A stretch of 64,000 nt of DNA from NCBI GenBank assembly GCA_025769875.1, contig JAGFNK010000209.1:21132-85131 (forward strand), given 5' to 3'. Shown piece by piece: positions 34,925 through 45,225 of the stretch; within the stretch, counting starts at the first letter, position 1, and each line of letters begins with the position of its first letter. This DNA is from Russula earlei (taxonomy: Eukaryota > Basidiomycota > Agaricomycetes > Russulales > Russulaceae). The notes beneath the pieces are model-generated. The model saw only the letters and a list, made by a program, of their open reading frames with translations. It had not been told where the DNA came from and did no database searches. A program made the translations under genes and the position numbers.

Positions 34925-37460
34925 TTTCTCAATCCCCACACTGTACCTACAACACTACCTGCCTGCAACGCATCACTGGCCACCAACCTTGCATTTTTAG
35001 GTCTATAGATATTCACAATATACGTTATAGCACACAGCGAGCAATGAACATATTCTTGGGACCCCAAACGGATGCTCCCTGAAAGAGCGATTTGTCACTT
35101 CGAAGACTCCGAGGAGTCGCCGTTGGCAGCGATAAGGTACGCCGGTTGACCCATATCGAGTCAAGAGAGATGAACGCACTTCGCTAACCCATAGAGGACA
35201 ACTATTACCCCATCGCGCGGTCGTGTTACGGAAGGGTCAATTGTCATCGTCATAAGTCCGATACTCCTCGGGGTTGCGGAGGCGACGGTAGGTTCGCGTT
35301 GCCCTCGTTTGGAGCCGCGATTATTGCGATCGCCCTTCATGCTCCAACTCGAGGTGCCCGGGCCATGATTAGTCCACCGCTCCATGGATCCCACGGCAGT
35401 TGGGAGGCAGACGGCAAGGAAAATCGAATCGGAGGTTGTGCGGAGAAGTTTATAGACCATTTCTTCTTTACTTCTTTCCCTCAAGTTCTAGCCCTCTATT
35501 TTATACTTTCCCTATCGGAGACATCTGCGTGTCTGACCACCTGGCGTGGCACTATAGCGGTCGCACACACATCGCCTCTGAGTCGTGTCGCGCGTTTGTT
35601 TGGGGAAAAAAGAAACGGAGTTCTGCATTTCTGATATCGTCCGTTGAGATATCTGAGTGTGCCTTCCTCGCGCTTCCTCTGGCGCAACTCGAATTGTCGA
35701 ATCTCCCGTCATCCCTACCCCTCCCCCTCCATTCCGGGCCTGCCGCGGTCGTTGTCCCGGCTCCGCGTGCACGCTATCAATCTCATTGTCTGAGGAGGAT
35801 CATAATTCGCAGGTCTCACCTTCGCTCTCTGCTCCGTATTGTGTGGCGAACGGTGTCATTCCATTCTTGGGGCGCCCAGGGTGCCGGCCAAAATCCCGCC
35901 CTGGCCAGGATTTACAACAAAGTACAGCGTCCGCGCACACCACGTTGTGATCCCAATTATTACGGCCTGTACGGAAGGTCATGGCCACTGTGACTACTCT
36001 TATCCCCGTACGTCATGATAAGCCCACCCTGACAGAGAGTTGCAGGAGTACAGTACTGGTACAGTACCCTGGATAAAATAAACTGGTTGTCAGAGTGGTT
36101 TGGAAGGGTGGGGGCGAACTTGAGCGCTGAGCGCCGAGCCTTTGAAGGCTGGCCATTTGCCTCCTTGAGCAATGATCAATCAATTGATATTGGTCAAGAA
36201 TACATTGCGTACTCCAATTTATCCTAACCTCCGACGCAGCTGACGATTTCGGGTGTCTTTTTTCAAATGCCTGCATTTGTCTATCCACTCCGGAAAGGAG
36301 TAAATGCATACGTTTCCTGAACAAAAAATGTGGTCCTCCAATGGCACTTAGGGAAACAAAGTGTGGGGCTCAGATGTGCGTGATCAGCCCGTCACAATCT
36401 CTGTAAAACACGTGTCCACAGATAGTTTAGTTTTTGATGTGAAACGCGAGTGCTTCACCAAATCTTCGCGTTTATCGATTGGAAGTGCGAGGGGCTGATC
36501 GTTTTCCGCATCAGGAAAATTGCCATAAGTGCTAACAGTGCAGCGCAGCGCCATCTTCCAGTGATGGCTTTGAAGGCACTGAGGACTTGTGCACTTTCCC
36601 CGGAGTTATACTGCGACTCCACTTTTGCATGTGTTCAGTTTCACGTACCGTACTGGCCAGTGGAGCCGGAGAAAAGGGCAGGTATCCGGAGTGTCGTGAC
36701 ACTCGCCACCGTTACCATGCGAGATATCCGCGATGCTAGCTTCAAGATGTCGGCAGAGGGACGAGGCAATCATTAAAGGAGAAAGCGAGAGACTCATATC
36801 CGTGAACGTGAGGGTAAGACATTTCATGAGGTGAGCTGGTAGCTCACCTGCCGATGTGACGGCAATAATGTTGTCCAAGTAGATAAAGGATTTGTTAACT
36901 CAAAGTTCCACTAATTGACCCTCGGTAAGAGATCCGGAGAAGCACCAAGAGAAACCCCAAAGAAGAGGAACAGTGATCCTAAGAATGCGACCGTCCCAAG
37001 TATTTTTCAGATGCTCTTTTTTCGCCTTTTTACGACTGTACTCTGCTTTCTGTTTTAATTAGCCGGTGGCCAGGCAGCGTCGCTGAAGTGGATGCGCTTT
37101 TGCTCAAGCGGCCCCATCATAGCCGTGACCCTGCGGGTTCCATATCTTCTGTGCGGATATTTAATGGTGGACTCGGATAAGGAAAGCCCTTGGCCATGAA
37201 AACTTGGCCCTGGAAAAAGTCAGGGGTTCTGCCAGGCTGGGGAGTGCATGCAGCTGGAGAAGTGGCCCTGTATCTACCAGGGCCGGCGTGCAGACCGATG
37301 AGAATGTTTTCAGTTCAGGATATGAACAACTGCGCTGAACTGATGCCCCTGTCGGACCTGCACTGCGTTCACGTGATGCGTTACCCCCACACGCGCACGC
37401 GTTCCCCATGAGCTTTGATCATAGACGCCACCCGACAGCCGCAATCACTAACTGTAATCG
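34925..37460. other. 2.5-kb stretch without a recognisable gene
   Basis: Several open frames of 60-200 codons occur on both strands (longest 35400-35993, +), but none shows a domain, a signal peptide or a consistent exon pattern. It probably includes the 3' region of the carrier, the P450 promoter and decayed DNA. Confidence 0.4.
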
Positions 37461-37467
37461 TATATAA
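37461..37467 (+). promoter_or_regulatory. TATA box of the P450 gene
   Basis: TATATAA, 133 bp before the ATG at 37594 and 202 bp before the preferred ATG at 37663. Confidence 0.4.
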
Positions 37468-37662
37468 TCCCAGTTAGCAGGACAGCGGTAAATAAGGCCT
37501 TTAGGGAATCAACAGACAGGCCCCATCAAATCCTTTCGAAAAAATACGAGGGCCGTACCCTAGAATGATGTTTCATCAATAGCTGCAAACGTTATGGCAA
37601 TTGCCAGTCATCGCACGTATATCAAGGCCAAGATAGAATCCCATCGACAACACATACGCAGC

Positions 37663-40095
37663 ATGTCCGACAGCTCTGTCCTCTTGCGTCTCTTCATTGT
37701 CCCAGTTGTGCGCTCTCTCTTTGTCGTGGTATTAGCCCTGTCTGGGACCTTAGCCACATATGTGCTCTCCGTTCTGGTGATGCATCGAATTGCCGCGTAT
37801 CGCTCGCCACTGCGTGATCTGCCTGGGCCCGAAAATGCACATTGGTTCAAGGGGAACTTCGTCGATGTGCCGGAACCAGATTCGGGACACCTCCAAGAGG
37901 AGTGGGTCCAGAAGTACGGGCATGTCCTAAAGTTTCATTATGCTCTCGCGGTCGGTCTTTCCTTTGTCTCCTCAAAAATTCGTTCTATCTTGATCGTCTC
38001 ATGACCTTCTGCAGGCACCGACACTCCTCACTGTTGACCCAGTTGCCGTCTCCTATGTTCTACAGAATACCGACACTTTCCAGAAAACTGATTTCTTACG
38101 ATTCCATCTTGGCGCTTTGGCCGGTAATGGTAGGCATGACGGTCCATTTTGGGATCTGATTCATCGTGACTTGACATTTTTCGTATCAGGCCTCGCACTT
38201 GTCGAAGGTGAGTCCTTGGCTTAGTAAGGAACTCAGTCCCTCATTCTGCGTTAGGGACACAACACAAGAAGCAGGTAACTCATGCCCATCTTCTCGTAAA
38301 ATCGCTCTCACGACTACCATTTTGTAGCGCAGAGTCATGGTAAGTGCTGGAGATCAGCTCTCAAAGACCTTTATGCTATATTTCATGTCCAGAATCCTGC
38401 ATTTGGTCTTGCTCAAGTTCGAAGGTTTACATCGTTGTTCCTGGAGAAATCGTTACAGGTATGTATAATTGAGTGCAGTAAAGACGTTGATTGCTAACGG
38501 GCGCATGTACAGCTTCGCGAGATTTGGGGGAATCTCCTCTCCGGATCAACACGAAAGGACGGAAAGGTTGGTTTGGATGCACTTATGTGGCTTAACAAGG
38601 CCACGCTAGACATCGTGGGACTCGCCGGTAACTCGACTTCTCTTGCATTTTTGGCCTTTTTAATCGCGCGTTTCGAATTTGACGCAGGATTCAATTACTC
38701 TTTCGACTCATTGCATTCACCGGACGAGGAGCAGAGCGACCTTTACTGGGCTGTCCGCGCTATTTTAGAACCCACGCGCGATTTCAGCTTCATACTGCAA
38801 CTCTTCTTCCCATTCTTCCGCTTCATCGTTAAGCAGCCCGTTTTTGAATGGGGAAAGGAAACATAACTAACACGCTTCTTCTTCAGCCAACTCATCGCTC
38901 TCGTACTCTCAATCGCGCTCTCAAAGAAATTCGACGCGTGGGATCTCAACTAATCCAGGAGAAGAAGACCGCCGTTCTTGCTGAGAACGATGCTAATGGG
39001 TCGAGTGCTGTGGGAAAGCAGGATGTGCAAGGGCACGACCTTCTGAGCTTACTTATCAAGTCCAATATCGCTGTTGATAAGCCAGAGAGCATGCGTATGA
39101 GTGACACGGAGATCGTATCACGTGAGCTTATTTTCCTACCGGATTCTGTCCTTTGTTCAGAGGTCATTGGAATAACGCACGTCCTAGAAATACCGACATT
39201 CCTGCTTGCAGGGCATGAAACCACCAGGTGAGGATGCCTTCCATGCTGACACAATGATTTCCGGTCAATTGGCGTTGCTACAGCGTTGCAATCGCCTGGA
39301 CGCTGTTCGCTCTCGGTCTCCACCCCGCGGTTCAAGCCAAGCTTCGGGCTGAGTTGCGCACCTGCCCGACCGATTTTCCGAGCATGGATCAACTCAACGC
39401 ACTGCCGTATCTCGAAAGTGTTGTCCGCGAGGCTCTGCGTCTCTATCCTCCTGTGTTCTCCACATCACGCGTTGCCATGTGCGACGCGGCGATTCCGCTG
39501 CAAAAGCCCTTTACGGATAAACACGGGAATTTGCAGAGTACTATCCGGTGAGGATTGCCCCGACTACGTACAGGACGTTACGGGAGTGGCTGACTCTCAA
39601 CTGATGCAAAAAGGGTGTCGAAAGGCGACTGGGTGAATATCCCAATTTGCCTACTGAACCGGTCTACGGCGATATGGGGGGATGATGCGAACGAATTCAG
39701 GTGTGCACTAACGCTTCTCTCATCTTTGAAAATGGTGAGAGCAATTTAGGCCCGAGCGATGGGAATATGTGCCAGAGATGGCGAATGGGCTTCCGAGTGT
39801 CTATGGCCACCTGGTGACGTTTATTGCGGGCGCGCACGCGTGCATAGGATTCCGCTTTTCGGTCATGCAGTGCGTCGCTATCCTTTATTATCCACCTCGC
39901 TCATTCATCTTACAAGACATACATAGGATCAAAACCCTCATATTCACTTTGGTACGCGCGTTTGAGTTTGAAATGGCCCGGCCGGCGGAGGACATCATAC
40001 GCAGCACAGACGTCGTCAGTCGTCCTGTGATCGTTTCAAATCCTGCTGCGGGGCCTCAATTGCCCATGTTGATTCGACTGGCGAATTTGGACTAA
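37663..40095 (+). CDS. Cytochrome P450 monooxygenase (membrane-anchored, fungal)
   Basis: Heme-thiolate monooxygenase of the endoplasmic reticulum. Seen: an N-terminal anchor LLRLFIVPVVRSLFVVVLAL; a proline-rich hinge, LRDLPGPENAHW; C-helix region RRVMNPAFGLAQVRRF; I-helix oxygen-binding AGHETTS; K-helix ESVVREALRLYPP (ExxR); FRPERW; and the heme loop TFIAGAHACIGFRFSVMQ (FxxGxxxCxG with the Cys ligand). It ends PQLPMLIRLANLD. About ten introns, including two that flank a 12-nt exon (38328-38339). ATG 37594 is also in frame and would add 23 basic residues before the anchor; 37663 (MSDSSVLLRL) is preferred because the anchor then starts at once. All catalytic motifs are present. Family and substrate are not assignable. 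The next intact gene is an MFS transporter. Confidence 0.88.
38328..38339 (+). other. 12-nt microexon in the P450 gene
   Basis: CGCAGAGTCATG (Arg-Arg-Val-Met) is flanked by two 53-bp introns (38275-38327 and 38340-38392). It completes the conserved C-helix sequence RRVMNPAFG. Confidence 0.65.
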
Positions 40096-41479
40096 ACAGG
40101 GGGTCCTCGTGACGGCCCACGTCCTACGTCAGCTCCATCAAAGTGATGTTTAGAATCTGCTAAATGTACGAATACTGGTCCTGTCTCGAAGTGAAATGGA
40201 GCATTCTATAGAGACCTTTGTGTCAAAGAAGGGAAGAGGTGTCATCGCTATCGCGCAAAGAATGATTGCGCGGAACGACATCAGAACATGGCACAACTGA
40301 ACAGCGGGTGTTGAGCGCCTCAATTTGGGCGTGTGAGGCGTTCCTCATTGCAAGTGCTACGGGTGATGAGACGTGGATACCGACGTACTCCTCATCGCGG
40401 TGTTCCCAGTGATTCAGCCTTCTCAATTTCGCGAATTCCCTCGTCGGGGGAGCGTCCGGATTGAGCGGGAAGTTCGGGGGCGAGAAAATTTCAGAGACAT
40501 GAGACAACGTGCGATGGGCGGTGCGTATGGGGTGTGTGCGAGAGGCGAGCGACAACTTGGCCATCTCGTGCAAGTGTAAGTTGATAAGAGGAGAGTGAAG
40601 GTGAACGAATGCTTGGGGCAACCGTGACTGCGGAAACTACGCAGAGTCGAGCGCTGAATATCGCTAGCAGGGCTGAAAGTTAATAGCGGGCGTGACGATC
40701 CCGCTGCACTGGCAGGAAGTTACGAAGGGCAAGGGCAGGGGCGGGGATGAGACGCAAGGAGATGCAACCCTGACCCTTGAGCGCCTCGGAGATGCGCGTG
40801 TCATCCACGCAGCATTTAATTAACTTTTTGCAAAGTGTTGCACCACCGCATAGGTAAGTGAATAAGAAACCGGTGGTTGCCTACTACTGCCACGGCGTGG
40901 TGGCAGCTCAAATTTACGACGGGGACCGAGGCGAGATTGCGAACGCCGGGGCATTTCATGTGAGTGATAGGGGAAGATGTTGCTGGGGATTCCACTATAC
41001 GATGGGGTTACACGTTACCGCATTGCAACAACCCTGTTACCAGCACCTTGGTGAGCCAGCCCAGGCCTTGTATCCTCCCTGAGCAATGCATCTCCGGGTT
41101 GTCGCGGTGGCGATGGGACGAAGGCAGGAAGTCAGTTACCATTACCAGAAAAGGCGATTTGTTGGCAAGAGAAGTGATGATCAGGTGTGTAAGGCGAGTC
41201 GGGTCATGAAAGGTAGTCGGGGGCCTCTTTGTGGGCATACGATGAGTGGGATGAACACTTTTGAATTGGCAGTTCACGCCGTCATAACGTTTTCAGTGGG
41301 TGGAATGTTGGCTTCTCCATCGTGTTCGACGCCAATCGCCGTCGCAGCCGCCCATTTCGAACCGGGCCGATTCAGCGGACTCATTCATTCACGCGCTTTT
41401 TCACAACCGCAGTCGCAGCCAAGACTCACGACGGACCCCAGCCTGCATGGACTGTTGTGACAAATTATCGTGATGACAG
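40096..41479. other. Intergenic region with one unrecognised minus-strand open frame
   Basis: A minus-strand frame at 40223-40563 (ATG MAKLSLASRTHPIRTAHRTL, about 113 residues) is open without introns. It has no domain, signal peptide or membrane segment that I recognise, so I do not call it a gene. The rest shows nothing clear. Confidence 0.35.
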
Positions 41480-42442
41480 AGAGTGGAAACGTGCTCTGTG
41501 GAGACCCCAGGCTGTTCGCCGATAACTACGTCCCTTGCAGCTCTGATCAAGAACCGTAATCAGTGCTTCATATGCACAGAGATCACTAATGCCAATCCGT
41601 TCTATACAGCGAACGTCCTACGGTATCGATATTGGTCACCAGTTCTGGGGACAAGCACGATTTCTCTATCGTCTTTGTCTGGCCTTACTTGATCATTCGC
41701 TCGACTTGGCAACCGCGTTTGTTAGTTGTACTCTCGAGCACGACGTTGTCAATATGGGAAGGAGGACACCCTCCGATTGCCGTACGTGGCTCCGAGTCGT
41801 GTTCCCGTTCTGTCATGAATGTGTTGCCGGCAATTGAATTAGGGGTCAGGTGCTTATATCGTCAAGACGTCTCATCTTCCTTGCCTTGTACTCATCGCCC
41901 TCGTCCCCCTCCGAACGCCCATAGCGCCAACGTCGTCTGACTCACTGGACCATCGTGATTGACCTCTTCGCAGTGCACGCTGCACTCACAGACTACTCGT
42001 ACTCAGCGTCTCCGATCCGACGCGAACGGTGTGTTCCCTTCTTCCTTTTCCCGGTGCTGATGACTAACACCTGCCGGCGAAGGTTGACCTCGGTATTGTC
42101 GATCAGTGCCGCCATTTTGGCTGCTGTCGTGCTTGCTTCGCGCCTGCATGATGATCTGTCTATGTTTTCCCTAATGCAGTGCTCTGTGGAAGCCTTTGGG
42201 CCCTTTCTCGTAACTCGGCGTCGCACACAGGTGCGTCCAGTTCTCATTGTTACTGTGCTCTGTGTTTGCTGATACGTGGCACGCGGTCGATTCCAGGTCT
42301 GGCTCAGTCTCTTGTCACGGCACTCTCATTTGAGTTGGCGGCATTTGCTGCACCGCTACCTACGATTTATGCGACGGTGTTGACGAGCGTATCCCTCGGT
42401 GCGCCTGCTGTTCTGACATGGGCACAGCAGTACAAACAGTAG
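41480..42442 (+). pseudogene. GPI2/PIG-C pseudogene (GPI-GlcNAc transferase subunit), several frameshifts
   Basis: PIG-C/GPI2 is a membrane subunit of the ER complex that starts GPI-anchor synthesis. Seen in order, but in changing frames: REWKRALWRPQ; LFADNYVP; LAALIKNR; an intact-looking 54-bp intron (41556-41609); NVLRYRYWSPVLGTSTIS; IVFVWPYLII; LSSTTLSIWEGG; RTPIAPTSSDS; TIVIDLFAVHAALTDYS; LTSVLSISAAILAAVVLASR and LHDDLSMFSLMQCSVEAFGP; and ALSFELAAFAAPLPTIYATV before the TAG near 42440. Order and spacing follow the family (PDNYV near the start, YWxVV, an ASR motif in the middle, a hydrophobic C-terminus). Frame changes occur near 41513, 41535, 41665 and 41945. Inference: a dead duplicate, since GPI2 is expected to be essential and a working copy should exist elsewhere. 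Dense sequencing indels are the alternative. Confidence 0.6.
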
Positions 42443-42621
42443 GTCTATTTGTTAGTGAGGTCCGCGGACCTTGCCCCGCTGTGACGCCACGTGGATTGAG
42501 CGGGGGAAACGTGGCCAAATTCTTCTAGCTCAGCTCTGAAACGAGTATTGCCATTTCCCGAACCGGTGTCAGTTGTAAAATTGCCGCGACTTGAAAACGA
42601 CGCCTTTCCTTCCTTCTTCCC

Positions 42622-44836
42622 ATGACCGACAGCAGCCCCCACAAGCCAGAGAGCCTTGAGCAAGGCAATCTAGAACTCGCGTTTCACGGAGATACGGATG
42701 ACGTCTATGAGCATGACTCTCTGGGCTCAACCTATGTTGCCAAGGCAAAAATCCTGAACGATGCTTTTAGTGAGATTGGGATGGGTAGGTACCAGGTGCG
42801 TCTGATATTCGGTCTCCTTTCGCTACCGGGGTGACCCTACTCTACAGTGGCACCTTTTTTTCCTTGCCGGTTTTGGCTGGCTGTCGTACGTCTCTTGATC
42901 ATATCTCGTTTCTTGTGTAACATGACGCTCTCCTATGCCGCGCTTCCATAGCGATAATCTATGGCCTGTGATTACCTTTTCCGCTGTCGCTGCCTCCTCA
43001 TCGATTCACTTGTCCGTTCTCACCATAGGTTGTCACTGGCCTTATTTTCACGCCCGTGGTCAACGAATTTGCTTTCAAGGGTCCGTTTCTCAAGCTTGGG
43101 CAGAATATCGGTTTACTTGTCGGTGCCGTTTTTTGGGGTGTTGGATCAGACATCTGGGGGCGCAGGTACTATCCGATTGCCTCTTTCTATGCCCACGTAC
43201 TTATTTCCTTCCTCGCAGGTTATCTTTCAACTTCACGCTCTTCATCACCGGAGCTTTTGCCCTATCCGGTGGTGCTTCGCCAGATTATATTGCCTTATGC
43301 TCCTTGGCTACTATTTGGAGCATTGGTGTCGGTGGTAACCTCCCCGTCGACTCTGCTGTCTTTTTGGGTATGTCAGGCTGTCACAACCGGCGCATCTAGG
43401 CTCGCCCCTTATGCAACGTCGCAGAATTCATACCCGCGTCACATCAATACCTCCTGACAGTTCTGTCTATCTGGTGGGCACTGGGACAACTGCTTGGCAG
43501 TCTAGTCTGTTTTTTATTATGTTTTCCCAACGCTACCAGTTCCTCAGCTAATTGCAGGTTGCATGGCCGCTGATCGCGAATTTCTCCTGTCCCACCACGT
43601 CTCCGCCCTCCCCATGTCCGCGCTCCGAAAATCAAGGGTGGCGTTATTTCCTATATACTATGGGTGGTCTCATGCTCGTTCTCTTTGTGATCCGTTTCTT
43701 CATCTTCCATCTTTATGAGAGCCCCAAGTTCCTTATGGCCCGCGGGCGTGACGCCGAGGCGGTGGAGGTTGTCCACAAGGTGGCTCAGTATAACCGCACA
43801 ACGAGCAGCCTTACGTTGGCCATGCTTCGTGGGGTTGAGCGGCCTGACTCTAACCGCAACGCTGAAAAATTCCGGTCACCCGCAATGGATACTTCTGCAT
43901 TAGGCGCACTACGTAGGACGTTGAAGCCGTTTCGTTGGGACCATGTCGCGTCGCTATTTGAAACACGAAAACTTGCATGGTCTACAAGTTTATTGATCGC
44001 TCTCTGGGGTGCTCCTTTCTTTCCTCCGTAATTTTGCGCTTACTAATGCCTACCAATTCAAAGCCCTCATCGGTCTCGCTTTTCCTTTGTGAGGCATCTT
44101 TTCAATTATCAATAATGAACTTTTAACTTACGTCAATACCACACAAGGTACAACAGTTTTATAACGTACTTGTATGCAGCTCTTTCCCGCCCTACCCTCC
44201 CTTTTTAACTGAAATTTGTAGCCTGGCAACTAGAGGAGCAGACTTCGGAGATGGCTCGACATATATCACTTATCGTAATGTGAGCAATTCGATTCTGGTT
44301 GTGTCCCTCATTATTTAGCCATCTCAATTTCCCAGCAAGTCATCCTGAGTATCATCGGTGTGCCTGGCGCACTGCTAGCCGGATGGACAGTCGAGCTTCC
44401 ATATATCGGGCGACGCGGATCTTTTGCAATCTCTACAGGTCCGTACCCTTTTCATTTATTATCTTATGTGTTCTCCATTCGTCACTTTGCTAACCTTTTT
44501 GTAGTTCTGACGGGCATATTTCTTTTCGCTTCTACGACCGCACGTTCGTCTGCTGCTCTCTTGGGTTGGAACTGTGGTTACAGTTTCACGAGCAACGTAA
44601 TGTATGGCGTGCTGTATGCAATGACTCCGGAGTTGTTCCCGACAAAGGACCGTGGGACGGGAAACGCACTTGTCGCAGCTGCAAATCGTGTTTTCGGGAT
44701 CATGGCGCCGATCATTGCTCTCTACGCGAACCTCGCGACATCTGTACCAATCTATGTTTCGGCCTCCCTCTTTATCGTGTCGAGTTTCATAGCGTTACTG
44801 TTGCCCTTCGAGCCGCGGGGGAAGGCGTCGTTGTAA
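42622..44836 (+). CDS. MFS transporter (SV2/SVOP-like sugar or organic-ion porter)
   Basis: Twelve-helix secondary transporter, probably in the plasma membrane. Seen: a cytosolic N-terminus MTDSSPHKPESLEQGNLELA; FSEIGMGRYQ then WHLFFLAGFGWL (helix 1); the loop 2-3 signature GVGSDIWGRRLSFNFTLF; IGVGGNLPVDSAVFLEFIP (helix 4); a central loop with YESPKFLMARGRDAEAVEVV; a second-half ELPYIGRRGSFAIST; and late helices with MTPELFPTKDRGTGNALVAA and NRVFGIMAPIIALYANL. It ends LLPFEPRGKASL. About seven short introns; the frame joins. The D-(R/K)-G-(R/K) and PELFPT-type motifs place it among SV2/SVOP-like MFS porters. The substrate is not readable. It lies after the P450 and may form an enzyme-export pair, but no co-regulation is visible. 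Confidence 0.85.
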
Positions 44837-45225
44837 TAACGAAGCAGGGTACTGCGGCGCAATTCATGCTTCACAAGGCAGATGCCCATTATCCTTTTCT
44901 GGCCACAGGAACACCACGAACATTTGCTGCGGCTGAGCTATCAGAAGATTGGTTGATCGATGATTGTGGGAGCGCCTCGAAGCGTAGAAGAACGAGCGGT
45001 TTGATAACTTAGCATCATGCAGGACGGCCATTCTGGAAAAAGGGAGGGCAGCAAAATGGAAGAAGCGGGGCTGGCACTCTGTAGCGTGCCCCTACAACCG
45101 CAGTCCGCAGCCATGATATTGGAAAACCGGGAATGACTATGGACGGCTTTATGAACCCTAGAGACTTCCAAACGTCTCTTTGACCCACCCTCTGACAATA
45201 CTGCAAAGTTGAGACACTCACCACC
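44837..45225. promoter_or_regulatory. Spacer and promoter of the Dicer-like gene
   Basis: 389 bp without a gene; no TATA box is obvious. It should contain the MFS terminator and the Dicer promoter. Confidence 0.35.

Noticed and set aside
37663..44836. P450 plus MFS plus nearby ABC pair as a secondary-metabolite gene cluster
   Set aside because: No terpene synthase, polyketide synthase, peptide synthetase or other backbone enzyme lies in the window, and housekeeping genes are interspersed.
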